NCBI GenBank assembly: GCA_036924285.1
Contig: JAYKYS010000014.1
Span: 8,122,001 to 8,186,000 of the forward strand
Reading direction: 5' to 3'
Source: Asterella californica
Lineage: Eukaryota; Streptophyta; Marchantiopsida; Marchantiales; Aytoniaceae
Length of the DNA stretch: 64,000 nucleotides
Shown here: in pieces, positions 10,804-20,948 of the stretch
Numbering within the stretch: the first letter of the stretch is position 1
How the letters are laid out: each line of letters starts with the position of its first letter
Notes under the pieces: generated by a model
The model's input: only the letters and a program-made list of their open reading frames with translations
What the model was told of the DNA's origin: nothing
Databases searched by the model: none
Made by a program: the position numbers and the translations under genes

Positions 10804-12872
10804 GGTTAGGACAGCCGGCTCGACGAGCATTTCAGAAAATTACTAGAGCTAACGTGGCATCAATCTACCTTGCAAAGGACTCAATAATTTGCAAAATGAT
10901 CAGATATAAAAAATCACAATCAAGTAAATTATATATAAAATCAAAAATCTTCTAAATTTAAATATTTTAAATTTTTATTATAATATTTATCTACTAACTT
11001 ACTATTGAAATATATATATATTTATAATCAATGACATCCACGTTGCAGACCAATGAAGGTAGTGCTTTAGAATGTAAAGATGTATATAAATATATATTAA
11101 CTTCAAAGATAATCAATAGATAAAAATTATAATAAATTTTGGATTTTTTAAAAAAATTATATAAAAACTAAAACAAATATAATACGAAATCATCTAAATA
11201 GATATGCAGAATAATATGAAGAATAAATTATTGTGACATGGATTACCTCAAGCAAGTTGTAGTGCATCCGAGCCCAATATAATATTCGTGATATCAGGAA
11301 GAGATCCACGGCCGCACAGGAGTAAAATCGAACCTGAGACCTATTCAGTCTAATCAGATAGAATACCCAACACGCTGCCCCACGCTGATGCAAGACTTTT
11401 TCAAATTTCGATATTTATCGACTTGCGTGAATCCTTGTCCGCATTAGCACGTGCTTAACCGACCCATGCTTAACGGCCCGATGCGAGAGATACCCCGCCC
11501 CGACCAAAGTTGATCCACGTCCGGTTCGATGGTCCGAGAATTGTTTCCCATACTCTATGCAATATCTTTGTTCTGACGAGAAACTTCTGAGTAAGCTCTA
11601 TCAGATCTGAGTAAGCTCTATCAGAAGTTTCTGATTGAAACTCATCAGAAACTCAATCAGATCTAGACGTCAATGGTCATAACCTGTCAGATAACGACAG
11701 CTTAACCCGATGGTAAGACACATATACGAGTGCTACAAAGGGAACATGAGAGAAATATACATTTCTATAGTAGGTACCGAGGCAGATCACAACACATTCT
11801 GATTGTGCACCATTTTACTTTGACTCCAAAAAAACAGAGAAAAGAACAAAATCAGAATAAGAAAATCATATGTACTATGCAGCCGTATGATTCAACCGGT
11901 AGATTTACATATAGAAGCAAAGAAGGACTAAGTTTGCTCTTAAGAAAAGTTAAACCCTCCACCATCATATTTTCGCTCACACTTTTTATGAAGGGGTGTT
12001 CAGTGACATTTGAAACGTATATGTAAACATAATATATAATGAAGCAGTTCGAGTCGGCTGCCTGATTATATTCGAGTATTCTAGCGATATAAGAGCACCC
12101 TCACGTGTTCACACGTGGCAACATCCATACTTCCAACAGAGGTACTCATTTCCATCTCATAAAAATGAAGGAGTACTGCGAATGAGCGAGTGCCATATGG
12201 CAGATTATTAGGATTCACATTTCTTGAAAACTTTTCCACACGTATGATCACGTGGCATTGGAATTCCACACGAGAAATAAAAATTACGTAAGAAATGGGA
12301 TTTATATACTGTTACAGATTTTACACGAGGAATCTTTCTATGATGGTTTTTCTTTTTAATTTATGGTTTAATATCTTTTTAGCTCAAGAGTGAGATTCAG
12401 CGCTTTGAGTCTGACGCATTTCTATGGACATCTTCGTATTGTGTACATATGTTAACAATAGATATGTTATAGAGAAGCATAGAAGACAGACACGGTCCAC
12501 TTCCTATTGGCGGTCAGATTTATGAGTTGAAAGTACTAGTTTGTAACAAGAAATAGAACTCGCTGTAATTTGATAATATTTTCTCCTCTAAACCTTAGAA
12601 ATATCACATTCAGCATTAAACTTCATTACGGTCAAACCTCACGTACGGCAGAAACAAGTGATACTTTAAACCATATGGTTGGAGCAATAACACGTTGATA
12701 CATACATGAATAGAAGAAGAGCACATCATCTTGAAAGTGATAAATGTATATCGAGGAGAAAAAAAACAGCTTTGAACAATATTAAAGACACAGCAAACTT
12801 CGATTGCCTCTACTCGAGACACAAAACTGAGTGTAACATCGCAACCAGTGGTTACTCTGACATATCATTGTC
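10804..12872. other. AT-rich non-coding part of the left arm
   Basis: It corresponds to about 53100-55450 of the right arm in reverse. It contains very AT-rich sequence (10900-11220), a short direct repeat at 11587-11625 (CTGAGTAAGCTCTATCAG twice), and conserved short frames such as 12081-12269 minus that look accidental. It lies downstream of the MULE 3' end on the minus strand and may be the 3' part of that transposon. I could not find a terminal inverted repeat. Confidence 0.45.
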
Positions 12873-13410
12873 ATCTAGATCACTTCCGGATGAATTTGAG
12901 TACAAATTCTCATCTGAGGTGAATATGTCCTCTCATTCTGCAGGTCCTGCCGTGTGTATGGTCCTAGGAGACGCGGCAGGATGAACATGAACATTCGTGT
13001 AGGAACATCTGCTAATACATCTTGTGTAACACTTTCCACTCCTATTCCTTGAATCTCATTCTCACGCGCAAAGTTGCAACTACGTCGGTTGTGACCATAT
13101 TGTCTGCAAACAGAACATCGAGTCAAACCAGTCCTCAGACGTGGCTGTCTGGTTGTCTGATCTCCTGGTCTATGCATACGTGCGGTCCTTGACACGGTGT
13201 CTACATCAACCACAGCTTCACGTGGAAGAGGAAGGTATTGATCGTCTGCGTATGAAACTCGAGAATCACTTCATCTCCATCGTGGTCTGGTTGCAGCCTT
13301 CTCCTTGACGTCGAGTAGTCTCAACAACACTTTGCATCCTGACAACACGGTGTCTGTCACGCTTCACAGCCACCGGTGCACAACATCCAAAATCTGGATC
13401 GAGATCTTGC
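12873..13410 (-). pseudogene. MULE transposase 3' part (zinc knuckle), left copy
   Basis: The minus strand encodes the C-terminal part of a Mutator-like transposase, including the zinc knuckle CSVCRQYGHNRRSC (CX2CX4HX4C). Nearer 13410 another frame reads VQDLDPVFG and RHRVVRM, which parallels the same region of the second MULE (30540-30620). The frame changes between the two, so the gene is broken. Upstream it is interrupted at 13411 by the retroelement array; the matching 5' part is at 26625-26979. Confidence 0.8.
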
Positions 13411-13415
13411 ACTGT
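13411..13415 (-). repeat. Target-site duplication ACAGT (one side only)
   Basis: ACTGT on the plus strand (ACAGT on minus) follows the end of repeat B. In the right arm the same five bases lie on both sides of the retroelement array (35948-35952 and 52554-52558). In the left arm the other side was lost in the deletion at 26624. Confidence 0.7.
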
Positions 13416-14337
13416 TGTAGTGTCGCAGGATTACTCCTTTTGCCCATTTAGTATACAAGATATCGTTCCCACAGAGGATTTGCACAAGTAACGCTGCTCT
13501 AAGTTCTAAGATCTGTTCAAACACACAAACACACGGGTTTTGTCTAGAAATCCCGTCTTCTCAAAAAACCACATGTCTTCCATACTCTCCAAAAGGTGCA
13601 CTGGACCTAAACAAACAACTACTAACTAAAATATCACACAACTATTCACAGAGAAGCTCGAGAAGACGCTTCCTGTTTCTAGGTCACTTCTTCCGGTCTT
13701 CTCAGTACCGTCTTCCCGAAGCAATTTTCGGCTTCCAAGAGTTCAACTCGGCTTCTCACACCTCCAGAAGACTGCTCCTGCTTCACAGAAGTCGACTAGC
13801 AACGGTTGTTACATCTTGCTCTCTCTCTCTCACATTCCAACGGGTTAGATTAATCACAGGGTGTATGCCCCCTGTAGCCTTCTCAGGTTTCTGCCTTCAG
13901 AAATGATCTTCCTGCAGCACTACAACGACATTCACCTTCACGGAAGCTCAATAGAAGTCTCTGAAGCTCACTAGAAGAAGGTAAGAAGATGGGGAAGATG
14001 AGGAAGAAGGGAAAATCCAAACGAGAGAAAAACAAGATAAGAATAAGAAATTAAGACTCCGATAGGCTTCTAGTCCAGATCCTGACTAACAAGCCATCCC
14101 TGCTTGTAATAGTTTGGGGAGGAAGACAACAAACGTGCGTACAGTTGCACAGTCTTCTACTTGAGGATGTCGTCTTCTGCTGTGGGAAGAAGGCTTCTTT
14201 CTTCTTCTCTCGCTGCTCCGACTACTCTGTCTTCTGGGATCTCTTACCCATAAGACCCTCCGTACGTAGATCCGAAGTGCTCCACTGGACGAGCCAAGCT
14301 GCGAATCTGCACAACTGCTGACAGTAACCGCAACTCA
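13416..14337 (-). repeat. LTR-like repeat B, copy B2
   Basis: About 922 bp on the minus strand, starting TGAGTTGCGG and ending GCGACACTACA. It is the counterpart of 51634-52553 in the right arm and a near copy of 14346-15279. TG...CA ends, a length typical of plant LTRs and a flanking target duplication at its 3' end support an LTR. It is rich in short GAAGAC/GTCTTC motifs. There is no open frame worth calling. Confidence 0.75.
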
Positions 14338-14345
14338 AGAAGAAC

Positions 14346-15279
14346 TGTAGTGACGAAGGATTTCTCCTTTTGCCCATTTAGTATACAAGATATCGTTCTC
14401 ACAGAGGATTTGCACAAGTGCTGCTCTAAGTTCTAAGATCTGTTCAAACACACAAACAAACAGGTTTTGCCTAGAAATCCCGTCTTCTCACAAAACCACA
14501 CAAAACTACACGTCTTCCAGACACGCCAAATGGTGCTCTAGATCCAAACAAACAACTCCCAATTACAATATCACACAACTATTCACAGAGAAGCTCGGGA
14601 AGACGATCTTCCTGCTTCCAGGCTGCTTCTTCCGGTCTTCTCGATACCGTCTTCCCGAAGCGATTCTCGTCTTCTGGGGGTTTAGCTCGTCTTCTCACAC
14701 CTCCAGAAGGCTGTCCGACTTCGCAGAAGTCGACTAGTAACGGTCGTTACACCTTACTCTCACACTAACATTCCAACGGGTTGGATCAATCACAGGGTGT
14801 ATGCCCCCTGTAGCCTTCCCAGGCTTCTGCCTACAGAAGTTGTCTTCCTGCAGCACTACAACGACATTCACCTTCACGGAAGCTCAATAGAAGTATCGGA
14901 AGCTCACTAGAAGAAGATAAGAAGATGGGGAAGATGAGGGAAGATGGGAAGAAGAAGAAATCCAAACAAGAGAAAACAGGATGAAAAAGGGCAATTAAGA
15001 TTCCGACAGGCTTCTAGTCCGGATCCTGACTAACAAGCCATCCCTGCTTGTAATAGTTTGGGGAGGAAGACAACAAACGTGAGTACTGTAGCACCGTCTT
15101 CTACTCGAGGATGTCGTCTTCTGTTGCGGGAAGAAGGCTTCTTTCTTCTTCACTTCGCTGCTCTGACTGCTCTGTCTTCTGGGATCCCTTACCCAGAAGA
15201 CCGTTCGTACGTAGATCCCAAGTGCTCTACTGAACGAGTCAAGCTACACTCCACAACTGTTGACATTCACCGCCACTCA
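14346..15279 (-). repeat. LTR-like repeat B, copy B1
   Basis: About 934 bp on the minus strand, starting TGAGTGGCGG and ending TCGTCACTACA. Only eight bases (GTTCTTCT on the minus strand, 14338-14345) separate it from B2. The same octamer lies just before B1 itself and before the right-arm copy at 51634. That fits two LTRs left after loss of everything between them except the end of the internal region. Confidence 0.78.
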
Positions 15280-15974
15280 AGAAGAACACTTCCCATGCAC
15301 AATTGGGAGCGAATTCAGTGAACCCACCATCCAGAAGACATGGACAAAGCTGCTGCACTCAAATCCACAATCTATTCCCCGAGAAGAAGTCACAATGGCA
15401 TTGGGAAGCTCACTCCCGCTACTTCCTGCGTCTACTCCTCGACACACCAGCCTAGCTAACAGGACTGCACGAGGATGCCGTTCCCTGTTCCTAGACTGTC
15501 CACTACTTCTATCTACATCTTCGAACCACTGCTGGTGCGAGTATGCAGACCCCTCCTGTATATTCCAAGACTATTCGTATGTTTCCAACAACGGGTGTAG
15601 TGCGTTAAGACTGTCTCTGCTCTAATGTGTCTCGCCTGCCTGCCTGTAGAATCGGTGTGTATGTTCAGTTACTGCCGAATTCTACAGAACTGGCAGAGCT
15701 CTCAGAGAACTTTTCTCCTACCATGCTATCCTACTTAACCATCTGCCTCGAGAGTCAGGGGAGGCGACCACCAGGGAGAGAGAGAGAGGCGCTGACAAGA
15801 GGTTGTCACCTCACATGCATGCGGTCCCTCTTCCCAATTAGCCCTCCACTGTGTTACTCCTACGCTACCTATGCTGCCACATGGAGTCCTAACTATTTTT
15901 ACATGGAAAACTGCCACCCTTAAGATAGCATGTCCGATCCTACTAAATCTGGAAGTGTCGACTAAGTTTGCTAA
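15280..15974 (-). other. 3' flank of gag unit 1
   Basis: Sequence between the stop of the gag-position ORF and repeat B1. It is matched by 20314-20948 (after gag unit 2) and 50995-51633 (after gag unit 4). All three end in a similar GTTCTT motif next to a terminal repeat, which is where a polypurine-type primer region of the second strand would be expected. No protein is evident. Confidence 0.6.
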
Positions 15975-18287
15975 CTACTCTGATTGCTCGGTGGCAATCT
16001 CTACATGATCTGCTCCTACCGGAGCTACTACCTCGACTTCTGATGGGCTGGGAAGCCCTGCACTTACCTCGGGTACCACTGAGGTAGCTTCCCTCTCCTC
16101 GCTCTTCACTGACCCTGCTGTTTCTACGGCTGCGTCTTCCTCGGCTTCGACTTCGGAAGACGGAATGGTCTTCTGGGAAGACGAGTCGAATGGTGCGTCT
16201 TCGGTCTTCTGAGGCACAGATGCAGTACTAGGGACCATGGCGACCTCATGGGGGACCGGAGAAGTCGCTTCCTCCACGTGGAATACCTGGGAAGACGGCT
16301 CGTCTTCCTGTCTTCCAGAAGACATCATGTCTTCCGGGGCGTCTTCTGGAGTCTTCTCGTCTTCCAACGTTGTCACCACCAAGTGTACAGCGAGATCGAA
16401 CTCCTCCTTCTCCATTCCGGATCCAGTCGAGGGTGTTGGGGCTTGGAAAGATGCGGTTGCAGGTGTCAGAAGTGAGGGAAGACCATAAAGTGTCTTCACT
16501 CCTTCTATCTGTCTATCCAGGTACCTGAACATGCGATCTCTGCATTCCACCAACCTCGTCTTGGACCCGCTGTCCCATTCCCTAGCTAAGGTAAGTAACT
16601 TCTTACCCGCGGTGAAGTTGAACTTCTTCCGAAGCACTTCTACCGACTGAGCTAGCATCTTCTGCGCACGGGCCTCTGCTGCTTCCCTCTGCGTCTTCTC
16701 CACTGCAGCTCGTGCTTCTGCGGCTTGTCGCTGCATCTTCCAAGTGGTCTGCTCTTCTGCGAGGGCAGTGATCTTCTCCCGCACTCGGAGAACTTCCTGA
16801 TCGCGCTGCTGTACTCGCGTCTGCAACTCCTGGTTGCTCTTCCGAAGTTGCATCGACTCCTTGGCAGAAGCGGCTGCTTCCGCCTTGTACCTGGCTGCAA
16901 GCTTCTCCGTAGTGCGGAGACTAGCTTCCAGCGACTCTGTCTTCTGCTGGCTGTCTTCCTGTCGTAGCAAGGTGCGCAGGCCGAATCTAGGCTGTAAGGG
17001 CTTCTCCTGTGCCCTCGCTCTCCTCTCCAGCAACTCCATAGCGGGCTGGATCTCCTTCTGGAAGTAGGCACTGAACTCCTCCAGTCGTCTTCCTGCAGAA
17101 GACAAGTTCATCCCCACCACTCGCTCGATGGTGTCGACTTCGTCTTCTAGAGGCAAGGAAGCCTCTTCCACCACTACGACCTTCATCTTTTGCACACGAG
17201 AAGAAGCTACTCTTCTCATCTTCCGGGGTGGAAGACTCCTCGTGGCAGGAGCGGCTCTCCTCTTTGCGCTTCCTCGCATCGCAGTAGGAGTACCCATCCA
17301 TCCTTCGTCTTCTGGAGTCTTCGGAAGACATCCAGGTGTTACAGAAGCTGTCTTCTGTTCCGATCGGGTATTCAGCAAGTCTTCCTCCGAGTCCGACTCC
17401 GATCCTGAATGAATGAGGGAGATGGATGTCCTTGGTACACTTCTGTGATCCATCTTCCTCACTGGCGTGGCGTCTTCCGACCCACTAGACTCGTCTTCCC
17501 TCACCAGAAGCGTCTTCTGGTGAGACCCGGGCCTCAGCTGTGGCATCAGAGTGGGAGGGGGCGTTGCTGTTGTCTCTCGGTCATCGTCTTCCGAGCTCTC
17601 CTCCTTCACCTCCTGTCGCTCCGTTGGTCCATACACTGCCAGCTGATCTTCCCTAAGATCTCCCATGGCTACATACAAGTAGCAGAAGAAGGGCGTCAGA
17701 TGTCCTCTCGCCGGGGTACCCAAGTATGCTAGCTCCGTCTGTACATAGTTGTGGATGTACGCGCCCCAATAGATTGGCACTTTGTCATCCCACACTGATT
17801 CCAGGAACTCCACGTCCTGATCTCCTAAGTACCTTGTCTTCTGCGCTTTTCCCTTGGGGAAAAGATGCAGAAACAACTTCGCCAGAAGTCGCTTCTTCGG
17901 CTCCCGGTAAGACTCTATCTTCCAACCGTTCCTCCCTTGCCTGTCTTCCACGAAAAGGCAGATGGTACTCCCAGGTACATGCCATGAACTCACAATCCTA
18001 GGCAAGATCTTCTTCTCGTACCAATATCCTCGATTCTCGGTCTCAGGCCTGTGAAACGCCTTACGCCACCAGTCTTCAGTCCAGGAAGACGATCTTCCCC
18101 GAGCTACTCCTGCCTTCGCAGGTACACGATTACGCGGTGGTAACGCGGCCCACACCTCCTCCAGAAGCCCTTGATCTGCGAGGTTCCAATCCCACAGGAA
18201 GAAGTCGAGATCCAACTCCTTGAGGAAAGGAGTGGTCTCGGCCAATTCTGCCGCTGATAACACCAAACCTCGCGGATGCATCGACAT
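15975..18287 (-). CDS. Coiled-coil protein in the gag position, intact copy (unit 1)
   Basis: A single open frame of 770 codons from ATG at 18287 (MSMHPRGLVL). The same start is conserved in the copies at 23281 and 37924; the frame is also open ten codons further upstream. Residues 1-220 are a compact region rich in Trp and Tyr; 225-330 are acidic and serine-rich; 335-365 are basic (PPRKMRR); about 430-555 form a long heptad-rich coiled coil (Gln, Glu, Ala, Arg); the tail is acidic. There is no zinc knuckle and no protease motif. In the right arm the same ORF precedes reverse transcriptase and integrase, which puts it in the gag position of a Ty3/gypsy-type element. The order resembles the proteins annotated in plants as putative gypsy-type transposon proteins, but I cannot confirm the family. 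Of the four copies in the window only this one is uninterrupted. Confidence 0.75.
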   Translation of the reverse strand: MSMHPRGLVLSAAELAETTPFLKELDLDFFLWDWNLADQGLLEEVWAALPPRNRVPAKAGVARGRSSSWTEDWWRKAFHRPETENRGYWYEKKILPRIVSSWHVPGSTICLFVEDRQGRNGWKIESYREPKKRLLAKLFLHLFPKGKAQKTRYLGDQDVEFLESVWDDKVPIYWGAYIHNYVQTELAYLGTPARGHLTPFFCYLYVAMGDLREDQLAVYGPTERQEVKEESSEDDDRETTATPPPTLMPQLRPGSHQKTLLVREDESSGSEDATPVRKMDHRSVPRTSISLIHSGSESDSEEDLLNTRSEQKTASVTPGCLPKTPEDEGWMGTPTAMRGSAKRRAAPATRSLPPRKMRRVASSRVQKMKVVVVEEASLPLEDEVDTIERVVGMNLSSAGRRLEEFSAYFQKEIQPAMELLERRARAQEKPLQPRFGLRTLLRQEDSQQKTESLEASLRTTEKLAARYKAEAAASAKESMQLRKSNQELQTRVQQRDQEVLRVREKITALAEEQTTWKMQRQAAEARAAVEKTQREAAEARAQKMLAQSVEVLRKKFNFTAGKKLLTLAREWDSGSKTRLVECRDRMFRYLDRQIEGVKTLYGLPSLLTPATASFQAPTPSTGSGMEKEEFDLAVHLVVTTLEDEKTPEDAPEDMMSSGRQEDEPSSQVFHVEEATSPVPHEVAMVPSTASVPQKTEDAPFDSSSQKTIPSSEVEAEEDAAVETAGSVKSEEREATSVVPEVSAGLPSPSEVEVVAPVGADHVEIATEQSE

Positions 18288-20313
18288 ACCTGGAAGACCT
18301 GTTGCACTAAACCACAAGCACCTACTATGAGCTGAAGGCTCAGTTCTTCCCGAGTGCCCACAGTCTAGCTTCTACTTCTCAGAAGACGAAACTAGTCTTC
18401 CAGAAGACAGCTACTCCGTCTTCTGGGATTCTAACAGTACTTCCTAGATAGCTCTCGTCTTCCAAGCTATATCTAAACAATCCTATCTAAGCAAGGCCTC
18501 GCATGGATTACCAAGAGGACAACCCACCTTGCATTACATCCTACTTCCTATCAGAAGATCAAGATATGCGAGAAGTAGAGTATGAGAAAGGTTCAGAAAA
18601 TGGTTGCGGGCTCCTGCGGTGACAGTGGCCTCTGGGAAGACACTTGGGACAGCTTCCGATTCAATGTCGTTCTCGGAAGACTTCTCGAAGTCGGACTTCC
18701 CTTCACTGGTCTCACCTGTCTTCGTCTTCCTACACGCAATCTATCCTCACAACAGACTCAAGACATTTGCACTCTGTTCTTCTGACTTCTCACCTCTCAT
18801 ACACACTCAGAAGAAGCTTGCTGCATGATGGGAAGACATGACCCTCGACCATTCTCTCCAGATTCTGCCAGCAAGACTTCTCACAACTCTCTTCTAAGTT
18901 CGGGAAGAAGAAGGAACGGCTGCTATGGATCGGACAGAAGAGACCCGAATGGACCCTCGCGTCTTCTCGCTCATTTTGCCAGCCTTCCAGTCTTCTAGTC
19001 TCTCTAGGAAGATGGGGAGTTGAGAAGCTTGGAAGACCGGGAGACACAGGCCTAGTTCCCGACTTCCAACTTCTCGAAATAACAGAACAACTCACCAAGC
19101 CACTCAGGATTTGTATCAAGCCTCTCTAAACACAAAAGCAAAGCAAATCCACTCTTGATACGAATTGTGTTCAGTCGACTTCCGAAGACAGTCTTCCGAA
19201 GATGTCTTCCGAAGACAGTCAAGTTCAAGAAGCGTCTTCCGAAGATGTTCCCATCTTCCGAATCGTCTTCTGTTCCAAGTTTCGGGGATAGAGAGGTATG
19301 GGGGTAGGGAAATTGATAGTTGGGATCTCCAATTTGAGGGCTGGAGTAGGGAAGCTCGAATTGAGCTCGGGAAGAAGCAAGGAGATGTCTTGACAGAAAT
19401 TGGGCAGCGCTTCCGCGCCCAATGTCTCAATAGAAAGAATGGGGGTGGAGTAATCGATCAGGCTGCCTGCACACAATCAAGGAAGCGCGGGGAGTACCAA
19501 GAAAAGGCGAGAAGAAGTGGGAGGGGAAAAGAACAGGGGGAAGAACCTCTACAGTCTTCTTCGGCTCCCCGAGTTGCCTTCGACCTCCGTGCGCTTCTGG
19601 CTCTTGTCCTAGCTTCCAATGTGACTCCACACGACTGCGCCTGCTGTCAATTTCGGTCCACACCTCGATTCCACCTCTGCTTCTACTCGCCACTCTTCAT
19701 TGTCAGCTTCTCGGAAGCTCCACAAAAACGCCTTCGCTTTCTCTGCTGTTTGTGCTCCCGCAATTCAATCTCACCCTTCGCCTAGCTGCCAACTTACTCT
19801 CTCCTACCTCGATGTCTCACTTGATTCCTCTCTCAATGCTAGCTCGCGAAGCTCACTCTCTCAATCGATCTTCTTCAGGCGCGCTCTGCTGCGGGAAGTT
19901 GGAAGGTGTCTAATGTGCTTCCTCACGCATCTTCTCCGCAGATTAGGGGTCCTCGTCTTTGGTGTCTTCCTGACCTACCTACCTATTCGGTGCGCTCTAG
20001 TAGGTACACCTACTGTCTTACCTGACAAGTGGTTGGTCCTTCGCGGTCGATGTCTTCTGGAAGATAGGTGTCTTCCGCCGTCTTCCCATCTTCCGCCGTC
20101 TTCTCGTCTTCTGAAGACGCAACTGAGAAGATGATCTTCCGAAGACGGTCGTCTTCTGAAGAAGTCAACTTCTTATTACAAACAGCTCTTAAGATCATCT
20201 TCCTGTTAAGGAAGACGTATCCTTAAGTAACAACGCTTCTTCAGTTATACAAACAAGTCATTATCCTTAAAAATTTCAAAAATTCATGCATCATGTAATT
20301 TGTGGGCACCACA
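18288..20313 (-). repeat. LTR-like repeat A plus leader, copy A1
   Basis: On the minus strand it begins TGTGGTGCCCACAAATTACA at 20313 and runs to the gag start. The same 2-kb arrangement occurs at 25255-23282, 35953-37923 and 44971-46356. The 3' end of the LTR proper is not obvious: I see no clear tRNA primer-binding site before the ORF. It contains clusters of the quasi-palindrome GTCTTCCGAAGAC (19160-19275 and 20090-20160). Confidence 0.7.
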
Positions 20314-20948
20314 AGAACGCTTCTCATGCACAATCGGAAAGGATCCAATGAAATCCACCACCCAGAAGACACGGACAAAGCTTCTGCACTCAAATCAGCA
20401 ATCCATTCCCCGAGAAGAAGTCACATTGACATTGGGAATCTCACTCCCTCTACTTCCTGCTCCTACTCCTCGACACACCAGTCTAGCCAACAGGACTACA
20501 CGAGGATGCCGTTCCTTGCTCCTAGACTGTCCACTACCTCCATCTACATCGTCGAACCACTACTGGTAGCGAGCATGCAGACCCCTCCGGTATAATCTCA
20601 ATCTATTCATATGTCTCTAACATCATGTGTAGTGTGTGTGCGCACAGTACACAACAATTACTAATGTACTTAGTGCGCCTCTCAAGTGTGTACATTCCGT
20701 CTAATGTGCATGAAATCTTACTATTCGATCCTACTTATGCATCTACCACGAGGAAACAGAGGGAACCACCACCAGCGAGAAAAAAGCTGCCCCTCCACGT
20801 GCAAGCGGTTTCCTTTTCCTGTTCTTGCGCTTCCTACTCTGCCACATGGTCACCTATCTAATATTATACTAAACTGCCACCTCCTAAGATAGCATGTTCG
20901 GTTCTTACTAAGTTTGGACAAGTCAACTTGTCTTCTGCGCTTTGCTAC
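20314..20948 (-). other. 3' flank of gag unit 2
   Basis: This corresponds to 15280-15974 and 50995-51633. It ends GCGTTCT directly against the start of repeat A1, so unit 2 and unit 1 form a head-to-tail tandem array of about 4.95 kb each, without any pol sequence between them. Confidence 0.65.

Noticed and set aside
16652..17071. 139-codon second frame inside the coiled-coil ORF
   Set aside because: Arg/Ser-rich reading in a shifted frame of a Gln/Glu/Ala-rich coiled coil; expected from composition.
18582..18841. Overlapping plus-strand ORFs upstream of gag unit 1
   Set aside because: Three frames are open in parallel over the same bases, which reflects low stop density in this repeat, and no motif is present.
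19160..19275. Heat-shock elements
   Set aside because: The inverted triplets are TTC-N-GAA with one intervening base; the canonical element needs two. I kept it as an unexplained motif instead.
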